Program-made: the position numbers and the translations under genes | The notes under the pieces: model-generated | Database searches by the model: none | What the model was told of the DNA's origin: nothing | What the model saw: the letters and a program-made list of their open reading frames with translations, nothing else | Assembly (NCBI RefSeq): GCF_050379415.1 | Contig: NZ_JBNRLS010000003.1 | Location: 656,223 to 720,222, forward strand | Direction of reading: 5' to 3' | From: Marinobacter sp050379415 | GTDB lineage: Bacteria > Pseudomonadota > Gammaproteobacteria > Pseudomonadales > Oleiphilaceae | Length of the DNA: 64,000 bases | Shown here: piece after piece, positions 53,632 to 62,516 of the stretch | Position numbering within the stretch: the first letter of the stretch is position 1 | Layout of the letters: the number at the start of each line of letters is the position of its first letter

Positions 53632-54351
53632 TCAGGGCATGAGGGTGAGGTCCCGGTACCAGGCGGTGGCCTGCTCTCCGGTATTGTCCGAATCGGACAT
53701 GATGGCAATGCCTACCACAGGCGGTGGTTCCTCACCGAACGCTTCACGGTAGTCCGCCACGATATCCCGTTCCACGCGGACCCATTGGCCGGTTCGGCTG
53801 CTGCCGGAGTTCACCGCCACCATTACGGTCCGGTCGGTATAGGAATTGGCGATGAATTCTCCCTCGGGAAGTTTGTTGGCCCAGATGTAATTCAGGGCAT
53901 TGCCGGGCAGGGTTTCACCGAACAGCACTTCCACCGCCTTGCGTTTGGCGCGCTCGAAGAATCCGGCTTCTTCGGGCTCGAACTCGAAGGCCACGTAGAT
54001 CCGGGCCGGGTAGTCATCGCCCGACTTCTCCCGGGCATTGCCGCCCTCGAACACGTTCGATACCTTCCACTGCCACGCCAGTTTCAGGCTGTTATCCGGC
54101 ACCAGATTCAGGCGGGTAATCAGACCCGAGGCGCCGCCCTCGGTGGTGGCCCTGACCACCTGTTGGCCATCCTCCTGCACGAGTTCATAGCGGGTGTGCT
54201 GCTCGATTTTCGGGAACTGCAGCGGCTCCCAGCCTTCATCCAACGACCGGATCTGCGAGAAAGGCGGTATCGGGTTGTCCGTGGCCAGGGCCTGGGCACC
54301 CAACGCCGCAGCCACGGTGATGCCTGCCAGCCAGTACCATCGAGATTTCAT
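53632..54351 (-). CDS. DUF3047 family exported protein
   Basis: The 239-residue protein has a signal peptide (MKSRWYWLAGITVAAALGAQALA) and a beta-rich body with LKLAWQWKVSNVFEGGNAREKSGDDYPARIYVAFE (split over residues 89-125) and GIAIMSDSDNTGEQATAWYRDL at the end, the pattern of DUF3047. The jelly-roll-like sequence suggests a carbohydrate-binding-type fold, but no function is established. It is monocistronic and divergent from the nrdA riboswitch leader. Confidence 0.8.
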   Translation of the reverse strand: MKSRWYWLAGITVAAALGAQALATDNPIPPFSQIRSLDEGWEPLQFPKIEQHTRYELVQEDGQQVVRATTEGGASGLITRLNLVPDNSLKLAWQWKVSNVFEGGNAREKSGDDYPARIYVAFEFEPEEAGFFERAKRKAVEVLFGETLPGNALNYIWANKLPEGEFIANSYTDRTVMVAVNSGSSRTGQWVRVERDIVADYREAFGEEPPPVVGIAIMSDSDNTGEQATAWYRDLTLMP

Positions 54352-54407
54352 GGCCTACCCCTTGTGATGATGTATCAACGAAGACAGGGCGATCTCGGAA
54401 AAGTGCC

Positions 54408-54436
54408 TTGTCCCGATTCTGTTACGTGTATATAGT
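54408..54436 (+). promoter_or_regulatory. Promoter candidate for the nrdAB leader
   Basis: TTGTCC (54408-54413) and TATAGT (54431-54436) are spaced by 17 bp. A transcript starting near 54443 would contain the whole cobalamin riboswitch. The -35 box is weak (four of six). Confidence 0.5.
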
Positions 54437-54477
54437 GTTTCAATCCTTGGTCAACTACCAGATGTTGTGATCATTCT

Positions 54478-54908
54478 CTGATCGCCTCCGGTAGTCGGGA
54501 ATCCGGTGAGAGTCCGGAACTGACGCGCAGCGGTATTGGGGAACGAGCGTGGCACGATGACACTGGCAAGGAGCCCCTGGTTACTTCCTGAATCGCCTCT
54601 GCGTGCTCTGAAAGCTGCAGATGCAAGGCGCGGCTCGCCGCCAATGGCCGAAGCCCTTGGCAAGAGTCGCAACACAGCAGGTGCAGCTTTCAGAGCGCGC
54701 CCTTCGGGGCTTTCAGAGCGCTTCACAATCGGCGTTGCGACTTTTTGAAAGGCCTCGGCCTTACTGCAAAGTCGCGCCTTGACTGTGAAGCGCTCTGAAA
54801 ACCAGAGGCGACTCAGGAAGTAACCAGGGGCTCCAAACCGGGAAGTCGCCACGTAAGGCCGGATCAGACGATCCACGCCCCTGAGTCCGAAGACCTGCCA
54901 GGGATCAG
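54478..54908 (+). ncRNA. Cobalamin (adenosylcobalamin-type) riboswitch upstream of nrdAB, with an internal insertion
   Basis: The 5' core holds the conserved GGGAATCCGGTGAGAG, TCCGGAACTGACGCGCAGCGGT (54498-54534). The 3' core ends with AGTCCGAAGACCTGCC (54884-54899), the B12-box signature. CTGATC (54478-54483) and GATCAG (54903-54908) can form the closing P1 stem. Between the cores, GATGACACTGGC and CCGGGAAGTCGCC are the usual peripheral segments, but a 265-bp inverted-repeat element sits between them. Cobalamin riboswitches before class Ia reductase genes turn nrdAB off when B12 allows the class II enzyme NrdJ to work. The predicted control here is repression by cobalamin. Confidence 0.9.
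54570..54834. repeat. Nested inverted-repeat (MITE/REPIN-like) element inside the riboswitch
   Basis: The ends 54570-54601 and 54803-54834 are 32-bp inverted repeats with one mismatch. Inside are two more perfect dyads: 54605-54619 with 54682-54696 (15 bp) and 54711-54727 with 54784-54800 (17 bp). A small GCCC-TTCG-GGGC hairpin lies between them at 54699-54710, and GCTTTCAGAGCGC is directly repeated (54686, 54709). In RNA this folds into a branched three-arm extension of one hairpin. No coding potential is apparent. Confidence 0.88.
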
Positions 54909-54935
54909 GAGCCAGTAACACCGGCTTCTGGACTG

Positions 54936-55016
54936 CACCTTCGCGACTCAGGGTGAGCAGACCGGTTCCCGTTGCCTGTCCTCCAGGCAAAGTGTGCCCC
55001 TGCATTCGCGAAGGTG
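54936..55016 (+). promoter_or_regulatory. Leader hairpin, possible riboswitch expression platform
   Basis: CACCTTCGCGA (54936-54946) pairs perfectly with TCGCGAAGGTG (55006-55016). Within it TTGCCTG (54972-54978) pairs with CAGGCAA (54984-54990). The structure ends 32 nt before the nrdA start. No U run follows, so control of translation or of Rho access is more likely than an intrinsic terminator. Confidence 0.5.
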
Positions 55017-55048
55017 AAATGGAACCAACGCGAACCCAGGAGAGCACC

Positions 55049-57811
55049 ATGACAGCCACCGCCTTCGCCGAACTACCGGCAGCTTCCACCGATACCCAAT
55101 CCCTTCAGGTAATTAAACGCAACGGCACCCTGGTTGGATTCAATCCGGCCAAAATCAGTGTCGCCGTGACCAAGGCCTTCCTTGCCGTGGAAGGCGACAA
55201 GGCCGCTGGCTCCGCCCGTATCAACGATGCCGTACACCGGGTCACCGAACAGGTGGTCCAGGCCATCAGCCGCCGCCTCAAAGCAGGAGGCAAAGTCCAC
55301 ATCGAGGATATCCAGGACCAGGTGGAACTGGCCCTGATGCGGGCCGAGGAACAGAAAGTGGCCCGGGCCTACGTACTGTACCGGGAAGAACACGCCCGCA
55401 AGCGCGCCGTGGAAGAACCCATGGAGGCCCACCCGCACCTGACCGTCAAAAAGGCGGATGGCAGCATCGCCCCCCTGGACCTGGGCCTGATGAAGCTGCA
55501 GGTGGAGCAGGCCGCCATCGGCCTCGACGGCATCGACGGCGAATCCCTGGTGGAAGACGCCCTTCGTAACCTCTACGACGGCATCGAAGAAACCGAAGTG
55601 CTGTCCGCCCTGATCATGACCGCCCGCAGCCGGATCGAGCGCGAGCCGGACTACAGCGCCGTCACCGCCCGACTGCTGCTGGAACAGCTGCGCCTCGAGG
55701 CCGCCGAAGCGCTGGACCTGCCGCGCAGTCAAACGCTGGCGGAGGTTTATCCCCAGGCCCTGGCCGGATTCATCCACGCCGGCATCCGCTACGAGTTGCT
55801 GGACGAAGCCCTGGCTGCCTTCGACCTGGAGCGGCTGGGCGAGGCCCTGAAACCTGAGCGGGATCACCAGTTCGGCTTCCTGGGTCTGCAGACCCTGTAC
55901 GACCGTTATTTCCTGCACTGGAACAGGGCTCGACTGGAGCTGCCCCAGGTATTCTTCATGCGCGTGGCCATGGGCCTGGCGCTGAGGGAAGACGACCCGA
56001 ACGCCAGGGCCGTCGAGTTCTACGAGCTGCTCTCCAGCTTCGACTACATGGCCAGCACGCCCACCCTGTTCAACAGTGGCACCCGCCATTCCCAGCTTTC
56101 TTCGTGCTACCTGACCACCGTGCAGGACGACCTGGAAAGCATCTACGGTGCCATCCGCGATAACGCCATGCTGTCCAAGTGGGCTGGCGGCCTGGGCAAT
56201 GACTGGACCCCGGTACGGGCGCTCGGCTCCCACATCAAGGGCACCAACGGCCAGAGCCAGGGCGTGGTGCCGTTCCTGAAAGTGGTGAACGACACCGCCG
56301 TGGCAGTGAACCAGGGGGGCAAGCGTAAGGGCGCAGTGTGCGCCTACCTGGAAAGCTGGCATCTGGACATCGAGGAATTCCTGGAGCTGCGCAAGAACAC
56401 CGGTGACGAGCGCCGCCGCACCCACGACATGAACACCGCCAACTGGGTGCCGGACCTGCTGATCGAACGCATGCGCGAGGACCGCGACTGGACGCTGTTC
56501 TCTCCCAGTGACGTGCCAGATCTGCACGACCTTTACGGAAACGCCTTCCGCGAACGTTACGAACATTACGAAGCCCTGGCGGAGCAGGGCAAGATCACGC
56601 TGTTCAGGAAGATCCCCGCCAAACAGCTGTGGCGCAAGATGCTCACCGTGCTGTTCGAGACCGGTCACCCCTGGATCACCTTCAAGGACCCCTGCAACCT
56701 GCGCTCGCCCCAGCAGCACCAGGGCGTGGTCCACAGCTCCAACCTGTGCACCGAGATCACCCTGAACACCAGCGCCGATGAGATTGCCGTGTGTAACCTC
56801 GGCTCGGTGAACCTCGCCGCCCATATCGTCAATGGCGAACTGGATGTCCAGCGCCTGGAGCGGACCGTCACCACCTCCGTGCGCATGCTCGATAACGTCA
56901 TCGACATCAACTACTACGCCGTGCCCCAGGCGCGGAACTCCAACCTGAAACACCGCCCCGTGGGCCTGGGCCTGATGGGCTTCCAGGACGCGCTCTATCA
57001 ACTGGGCCTCCCGTATTCCAGCCCGGAGGCGGTGGCGTTTGCCGATGTTGCCATGGAGCAGCTCAGCTACTTCGCCATCCGGGCCTCCGCCACCCTGGCC
57101 GGCGAACGGGGCGCCTACGACACCTACGAGGGCTCGCTCTGGCACCAGGGCATCCTGCCCATCGACTCCATCAACCTGCTGAAGGAAAACCGCCGGGATG
57201 GAGACTGCTCGGTGAACACCGACACGCGCCTGGACTGGACCCCGGTGCGCGATCTGATTGCCAAAAACGGCATGCGCAACAGCAACGTCATGGCAATCGC
57301 GCCAACGGCCACCATCTCCAACATCGTAGGTGTGTCCCAGTCCATCGAACCGGCGTACCAGAACCTGTTCGTCAAATCGAACCTCTCCGGCGAGTTCACG
57401 GTGGTGAACCCTTCTCTGGTTCGCGATCTCAAGGCCGAAGGCCTGTGGGACAACGTGATGGTCAACGACCTCAAGTACTTCGACGGCTCGGTGCAGCAGA
57501 TTGACCGCATCCCGGCGGAACTGAAAGCCCGCTATGCGACCGCCTTCGAGATCGATGCGCGATGGCTGGTGGAAGCGGCCGCCCGGCGCCAGAAATGGCT
57601 TGACCAGGCCCAGAGCCTGAATCTCTACATGGCCGAACCCAGCGGCAAGAAGCTGGACGCCCTGTATCAGCTGGCGTGGGAGCGTGGGCTCAAGACCACC
57701 TATTACCTGCGTTCCCTGGGGGCCACCGGCGCCGAGAAAACCGCCCCGGTTGCCGCGCCGCAACCGCAGGTGTGCTCAATCGACGACCCCGACTGTGAAG
57801 CCTGTCAGTAA
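55049..57811 (+). CDS. nrdA: Class Ia ribonucleoside-diphosphate reductase, alpha subunit
   Basis: From the ATG at 55049, with AGGAG 7 nt upstream, the protein has 920 residues, longer than the 760 of E. coli NrdA. The extra length is N-terminal: one ATP-cone begins QVIKRNGTLVGFNPAKISVAV, and a second cone-like segment begins HLTVKKADGSIAPLDLGLMKL, as in Pseudomonas NrdA. Active-site marks are SSCYLTT, NLCTEITLN, the tyrosine-region IAPTATISNI and a C-terminal redox tail with CEAC. It reduces ribonucleoside diphosphates with NrdB. Longer upstream starts would run into the riboswitch leader. Confidence 0.96.
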   Translation: MTATAFAELPAASTDTQSLQVIKRNGTLVGFNPAKISVAVTKAFLAVEGDKAAGSARINDAVHRVTEQVVQAISRRLKAGGKVHIEDIQDQVELALMRAEEQKVARAYVLYREEHARKRAVEEPMEAHPHLTVKKADGSIAPLDLGLMKLQVEQAAIGLDGIDGESLVEDALRNLYDGIEETEVLSALIMTARSRIEREPDYSAVTARLLLEQLRLEAAEALDLPRSQTLAEVYPQALAGFIHAGIRYELLDEALAAFDLERLGEALKPERDHQFGFLGLQTLYDRYFLHWNRARLELPQVFFMRVAMGLALREDDPNARAVEFYELLSSFDYMASTPTLFNSGTRHSQLSSCYLTTVQDDLESIYGAIRDNAMLSKWAGGLGNDWTPVRALGSHIKGTNGQSQGVVPFLKVVNDTAVAVNQGGKRKGAVCAYLESWHLDIEEFLELRKNTGDERRRTHDMNTANWVPDLLIERMREDRDWTLFSPSDVPDLHDLYGNAFRERYEHYEALAEQGKITLFRKIPAKQLWRKMLTVLFETGHPWITFKDPCNLRSPQQHQGVVHSSNLCTEITLNTSADEIAVCNLGSVNLAAHIVNGELDVQRLERTVTTSVRMLDNVIDINYYAVPQARNSNLKHRPVGLGLMGFQDALYQLGLPYSSPEAVAFADVAMEQLSYFAIRASATLAGERGAYDTYEGSLWHQGILPIDSINLLKENRRDGDCSVNTDTRLDWTPVRDLIAKNGMRNSNVMAIAPTATISNIVGVSQSIEPAYQNLFVKSNLSGEFTVVNPSLVRDLKAEGLWDNVMVNDLKYFDGSVQQIDRIPAELKARYATAFEIDARWLVEAAARRQKWLDQAQSLNLYMAEPSGKKLDALYQLAWERGLKTTYYLRSLGATGAEKTAPVAAPQPQVCSIDDPDCEACQ

Positions 57812-57841
57812 CTACTTACTTTATCTTTGGGAGGCATAGCC

Positions 57842-58900
57842 ATGCTGGACTGGGACGACGAACCGAAAACCGAATCCGGACCGGCCGCCACCGGCGGCCC
57901 CACACCCGTGAATGTGGACGACAAGCGGGTCATCAACGGCGAGACCGACATCAACCAACTGGCACCGTTCAAGTACCCCTGGGCCTGGGAGTACTTCATG
58001 AACGCCAACAAGAACCACTGGACCCCGCTGGACGTGAACATGGCCCAGGACGTTCACGACTACCACCACCGGCTGAACCCGGCGGAAAAGCACGTGTACG
58101 AGAACGTGCTGGCCTACCTCACCACCTCCGACATCCTGGCCATGCGCAACATCGGCCTGGCGGTGATGGAGAAGATGAGTGCACCGGAGCTGCAGATCTA
58201 CCAGGCCCGCCAGGTGTACGAGGAGTCCATGCACACCTGGGCCTACCAGCACTGCATCGAGACCCTGAACCTGGACCAGAGCGAGATCTACAACCGCTAC
58301 CGCGTGGTGCCGGAGATCCACGGCAAGATCAGGATGGCCAACCGCCGGCTCGATGCCGCCATGCGCCCGGACATGAACCTGCGCAACCCGGACGACCTGC
58401 AGGAATTCGTCATGTCCTACCTGTTCTTTGCGGCGGTGTTCGAGGGCGCCTGGTTCTACAACGGCTTCAGCCCCATCTTCGCCCTGCAGCGTCGGGGTCT
58501 GATGCGCGGCACCGGGGAGCAGCTGCAGTACATCCTGCGGGACGAGGCCATGCACTTCTCCTTCGGTCTGAAAGTCGTGAACCAGATCCTCGAAGAGGAA
58601 AACATCACCCTGGACCCGAAAGCCGTGCGCGAGATGTGGGACGAGTCCGAGGCGGCGGAAACCGCCTACGCCAACTACATCCTGCGGGACCCGATCCTGG
58701 GTTATTCCGCCGAGTACCACAGCGAGCAGTTCCGCTTCGTGGCCAACCGGCGGGCGCGTACGGTGGGGCTTGAAGAGCCGTTCCCGGGCGCCAAAAACGT
58801 ATCCCCGTGGCTGGATGAGCAAGCCACGCTCAGGAAGGAGAAGAATTTCTTCGAGACCCGGGTGATCGAATACCAGACCGGCGCGCAGCTGGAATGGTAG
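57842..58900 (+). CDS. nrdB: Class Ia ribonucleoside-diphosphate reductase, beta subunit
   Basis: From the ATG at 57842, preceded by GGGAGGC, the protein has 352 residues. The diiron and radical residues can be placed: Asp97 (LTTSDILAM), Glu128 and His131 (YEESMHTW), and Tyr135, four residues later, as the radical tyrosine. A second Glu/His pair lies in DEAMHFSFG. These spacings equal those of class Ia NrdB. The N-terminal 25 residues are low in complexity. It follows nrdA by 30 nt and ends at a terminator. Confidence 0.96.
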   Translation: MLDWDDEPKTESGPAATGGPTPVNVDDKRVINGETDINQLAPFKYPWAWEYFMNANKNHWTPLDVNMAQDVHDYHHRLNPAEKHVYENVLAYLTTSDILAMRNIGLAVMEKMSAPELQIYQARQVYEESMHTWAYQHCIETLNLDQSEIYNRYRVVPEIHGKIRMANRRLDAAMRPDMNLRNPDDLQEFVMSYLFFAAVFEGAWFYNGFSPIFALQRRGLMRGTGEQLQYILRDEAMHFSFGLKVVNQILEEENITLDPKAVREMWDESEAAETAYANYILRDPILGYSAEYHSEQFRFVANRRARTVGLEEPFPGAKNVSPWLDEQATLRKEKNFFETRVIEYQTGAQLEW

Positions 58901-58920
58901 ACGGCAGTCAGCTCTGACAG

Positions 58921-58953
58921 AAAAGGCCCGGCCAGTGTACCGGGCCTTTTATT
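58921..58953. terminator. Bidirectional terminator after nrdB
   Basis: AAAAGGCCCGG (58921-58931) pairs with CCGGGCCTTTT (58940-58950) over an 8-nt loop. A and T runs flank both sides, so it serves nrdAB and the converging GGDEF-EAL gene, whose stop codon overlaps its right arm. Confidence 0.85.
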
Positions 58954-61534
58954 TCCGGCAGGAGGTTTGCGCTCGGGTCTCCAGCCAGTATTGCAACTCC
59001 TCCAGCGGTATGGGGCCGCACAGCCAGTAGCCCTGTAACAGGTCACACCCCATGGCCTTCAGGCGCTCCGCCGTCGCCGTGTCTTCCACACCTTCGCCCA
59101 CCACCTGGTAGCCGAGACTTCGGGCCATCTGGATCGAGGTGGCGACAATCACATCGGCGCTTTCGCTGGTGGTAACGTCATGGACCAGGGATCGGTCCAG
59201 CTTGAGTTCGGTGGCAGGCAGCTGTTTGAGGTAGGAAAGGGAGGAATAGCCGCTGCCAAAGTCATCGATGGAGACTTTAAGACCGATCGCGGCCAAGGCC
59301 TCCAGCGCCCGGAGACCCTCGACCGGATCTTCCATGGCGGCGGTTTCTGTCAGCTCCACGGTGATGGTTTGCGGTTCCAGGGCGTGGCGCGCCAGCGCGG
59401 AACGGAACACCTCCGGGAGCCCCCGGGAGGACAGGTCCCGGGCAGAAATGTTGAGCGACAGTGTCAGATCGGGGTGCTTTTTACGGAGGGTCGCCAGGTC
59501 GTGGGTGGCATGGTGGATCATCCACTCGGTCAGCTGGCTGATCACGCCGGTTTCCTCCGCCAGGGTGATGAACTCTGACGGATTGATCCTGCCCAGGTCC
59601 GGGTGTTGCCAGCGTATCAGGGCCTCCACCCCGATGATCCGGCCGCTGGCCAGGTGTTCTTTGGGTTGGTAGAAGATCCGGGTCCGGTTTTGCTGCAGGG
59701 ATTCACGCAGATCCGCCATGAGCGTGAGGCGACTCTCGCTGTAGATGTCGTATTGCTTCGAGTAGAGCCCGGTCTCGTGCTGGCCATGGGGGGTGATTTC
59801 CATACCCACGTGGGCATTGCGGATGAGCAGGGCGGCCGAATCGCCGTGCTCGGGGTAACTGGCAGCACCAAATCGGGGGTGCAGATCGATGGCCAGCTGG
59901 TCCAGGGGGACCGGCTGGGCCAGGACATTCAGTGCCTGGTCCAACGCACTGAAGTCACCGCCGGCCTTGTCGGCGTCCACGAGCATGCCGAAGGTGTCGC
60001 CGGACAGCTGATACACCCGTTCCTCCCGACCACGATCATCGACAATGCTCTGGACCATGGACAGTGCCGCCGCCAGTTGCTCCATCTGATCGGCGATTCG
60101 TTTGAGCAGCCGTTCGCTCCGGGTCAGGCCGAGCGTACGGTTGATCTCGTCGAGGCGGGTAATGCGTGCCACGCCCACCATGTAGCGGCCCTCAGGATCC
60201 TTTTTCAGTTGTTGATCGACCATCCACTCGAACCGGTTGCGGTTGGGCAAGCCGGTCACCGGGTCGTGGGTCAGCGCCTCGGTGAGCTGATCACGGGCCT
60301 CATTGCGAGCCTGCGCTTCCCGCAGGCTCTCGGCCTGGGCCTGAATCTTCTGCTCGCGCTCCCGGTACAGGCGGTCGGCCAGTGCCAGGGTCAGGATGAA
60401 GGCTTCCAGACCGGAGCCGATCTGCATGGCGTATTCGGTCCAGAAATTGACCGGCAGGAAGCCAAGGGAGCGGCCTGCGGTGGCAAAGACCCCGATGGTC
60501 AGGGGTGTCCAGGCTACGGTGAAAAAGGCGCCGGCGCGCACACCGGCGGCCCAGGTAATCGGGCCCGCCACCAGTAGCAGGGAGAAGAAGATCAGTGCGG
60601 AAAACGCCGAGAGCAGTATCGCCGCGTTGTAACTGAGCGTCAGTGCGGCTGCGAAATTGAATACCTCGAACACCATCATGGCGATCAGCGCTTTGTGCAG
60701 CCAGGGGCTGTGGGATTTTACCCGCAGGAACTCGCGGCAGAACAGCACCGAGAACAGCGCCAGGATGGGCATCGACACCAGCAGGGCGCGGGCATGCAGC
60801 GCCGGGGCCTGTGGATAGAAATGCTGGAAACTGAAACCCTCGATGGACGTAAAAAACAGCAGGTAGCCGAAGATTGCCAGCGCATAGAACAGGTACAACT
60901 TCTCCCGGAGGGTCAGGAACACCGCCAGGTTGATGAGAATGATGACCGTGAGGGCGCCGTAGTAGAAGAAATGCAGTTTCAGTTCGTCTGCGGCGGCTTC
61001 GAAGAACGTGTGTTCCCACCACAGGTGTAACGGCAGGATCATGGACCCTGCGGTCTTTACCCGAACATACACCGTCCTGCCCTCATCCGGTGCCAGGGAC
61101 AGCCGCAGCAGCATGTTCGGGTGGTCCACATCGCGGGGATAGAATGGTCGTGCATCGCCGGTTTCGAGTTGGCGGACCAGATCATTCCCGGAGAAGACAT
61201 GGAAGGTCACATCGTCGAGCTGGGAGTAGCCGAGTTCGGCGATCAGGTTGAGGTTTTCCGTGGACGGGTTGTGAATGGCGAACCGGAGCCAGTAGGCGGA
61301 GTCGGTGACGCCGAAGCTGGTGCTGCCGTCGGCAATCTGCTTCCAGCGTTCATCGGCCAGTGCACGAACGCGACCGACGCCGGCGTCACCCGCCGGGTCT
61401 TCCCAGTATTGGAACCGGGCCGGGATCGGAGAGTCCCGGGTAACCTCAATCGGCTCTGGTCCGGCGTGGGCCGTATAGCAAAAGCATGCCAGCCAGAGCA
61501 CGATCAGGGCTCGCAACGCCTGGTGTAGGATCAC
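58949..61534 (-). CDS. Membrane 7TMR-DISM sensor with degenerate GGDEF and intact EAL domain
   Basis: The 861-residue protein has a signal peptide (ends TAHAG near 25), a periplasmic beta-rich sensor (about 35-175, 7TMR-DISM type), seven predicted helices (about 185-400), a short coiled linker, a GGDEF-like domain (about 425-585) and an EAL domain (about 600-850). The GGDEF signature is replaced by SGDTF, so cyclase activity is unlikely. The EAL domain keeps GVEALIRW, NISARDL, ELTETA, DDFGSGYSS, KLDRSLV and GEGVED, as in active c-di-GMP phosphodiesterases. It probably lowers c-di-GMP in response to a periplasmic ligand. The start is GTG with a weak ribosome site. Confidence 0.9.
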   Translation of the reverse strand: MILHQALRALIVLWLACFCYTAHAGPEPIEVTRDSPIPARFQYWEDPAGDAGVGRVRALADERWKQIADGSTSFGVTDSAYWLRFAIHNPSTENLNLIAELGYSQLDDVTFHVFSGNDLVRQLETGDARPFYPRDVDHPNMLLRLSLAPDEGRTVYVRVKTAGSMILPLHLWWEHTFFEAAADELKLHFFYYGALTVIILINLAVFLTLREKLYLFYALAIFGYLLFFTSIEGFSFQHFYPQAPALHARALLVSMPILALFSVLFCREFLRVKSHSPWLHKALIAMMVFEVFNFAAALTLSYNAAILLSAFSALIFFSLLLVAGPITWAAGVRAGAFFTVAWTPLTIGVFATAGRSLGFLPVNFWTEYAMQIGSGLEAFILTLALADRLYREREQKIQAQAESLREAQARNEARDQLTEALTHDPVTGLPNRNRFEWMVDQQLKKDPEGRYMVGVARITRLDEINRTLGLTRSERLLKRIADQMEQLAAALSMVQSIVDDRGREERVYQLSGDTFGMLVDADKAGGDFSALDQALNVLAQPVPLDQLAIDLHPRFGAASYPEHGDSAALLIRNAHVGMEITPHGQHETGLYSKQYDIYSESRLTLMADLRESLQQNRTRIFYQPKEHLASGRIIGVEALIRWQHPDLGRINPSEFITLAEETGVISQLTEWMIHHATHDLATLRKKHPDLTLSLNISARDLSSRGLPEVFRSALARHALEPQTITVELTETAAMEDPVEGLRALEALAAIGLKVSIDDFGSGYSSLSYLKQLPATELKLDRSLVHDVTTSESADVIVATSIQMARSLGYQVVGEGVEDTATAERLKAMGCDLLQGYWLCGPIPLEELQYWLETRAQTSCRK

Positions 61535-61659
61535 GTACAGCTAACCCCGTAGTCGGCCATTCGCCATTGTTGTTTGTTTTCCTGCAGGGACCAGTTTACC
61601 GCCCTGATCCCGGTGGGAAAGATGCCTGGTCGTCATTTCCTGTAGCAAAATGTGTCAAA

Positions 61660-62463
61660 TCAGCGTTTCGCCATGGCTTCGAGCATCCGATTGACCGCAT
61701 CCAGGTGTTCCGGCTCGTTGTGGCTCATGCCCTGGAAGCAGGCGCAGATGTCCAGGAAATCCTTCAGCTCCGTGCGCTGGGCCATCTTCATCAGGCGCTT
61801 GGTCAGGCGGGTGGCCTTGGGCGGCTGGCTGGCCATCTTGTTTGCCATCTTCAAGGCTGCCGGCATCAGCTCATCCGCCGGCACCACATCCATGACGATC
61901 CCCAGCTCCCTCGCCTCAGCGGCATCCACGATGCGGCCGGTCAGCGTCAGCTCGAACGCCCGCTGGTAACCGATCAGCCGCTGCATGAACCAGGCTCCGC
62001 CATCGCCGGGAATGATGCCCAGGTTCAGGAAGGTCTCACCGAATTTGGCCGAGTCCGCGGCAATGCGGATATCCGCCATGTTGGCCAGATCAAAGCCGGC
62101 ACCGATCGCCGGGCCGTTAACGGCGGCAATCACCGGCACCTCCACCGCCTGCATGGCCAGCGGAATCCGCTGGATACCCTTGCGATAGCGCTCGGCACAC
62201 TCGGCAGGATCCCCGGCGAAGTCTCCGCTGCGGTTGGCCATGTCCCGGATGTTGCCACCGGCACTGAACGCCGAACCGGCGCCGGTGATCACCAGCACTG
62301 ACACATCTTCACACTGGTTGACCCATTCTGCCGTGGTGACAATGTCATCGATCAGGTTGGAGCCGGTGAGGGCGTTGCGCAGGTCGTGGCGATTCAGGGT
62401 CAGCACCGCCACGCGGTTTTCCAGGGTGAGCAGGGCATCGGTCAGCTGGGGCAGTTGGGTCAT
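61660..62463 (-). CDS. Enoyl-CoA hydratase/isomerase family protein
   Basis: From the ATG at 62463, with AAGGA 8 nt upstream, the protein has 267 residues. It has the crotonase oxyanion strands (GAGSAFSAGGNIRDM, VNGPAIGAGFDLANMADIRIAA). The two catalytic glutamates can be placed in FGETFLNLGIIPGDGG and AFELTLTG, so hydratase activity is likely. The acyl chain preference is unknown. It could supply the hydration step missing from the ali/bad cluster, but it is 12 kb away and in no operon with it. It is divergent from the CLCA_X gene. Confidence 0.87.
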   Translation of the reverse strand: MTQLPQLTDALLTLENRVAVLTLNRHDLRNALTGSNLIDDIVTTAEWVNQCEDVSVLVITGAGSAFSAGGNIRDMANRSGDFAGDPAECAERYRKGIQRIPLAMQAVEVPVIAAVNGPAIGAGFDLANMADIRIAADSAKFGETFLNLGIIPGDGGAWFMQRLIGYQRAFELTLTGRIVDAAEARELGIVMDVVPADELMPAALKMANKMASQPPKATRLTKRLMKMAQRTELKDFLDICACFQGMSHNEPEHLDAVNRMLEAMAKR

Positions 62464-62516
62464 CGTGGATTCCTTGTCGTGTAGATTCACGGCGATTGTC
62501 TCCCTATGATTGGCCC

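Noticed and set aside
55073..57763. An open frame of about 896 codons on the minus strand opposite nrdA
   Set aside because: It is the antisense shadow of a GC-rich gene with biased third positions. Its translation lacks domain-like sequence, while the plus strand encodes a complete reductase.
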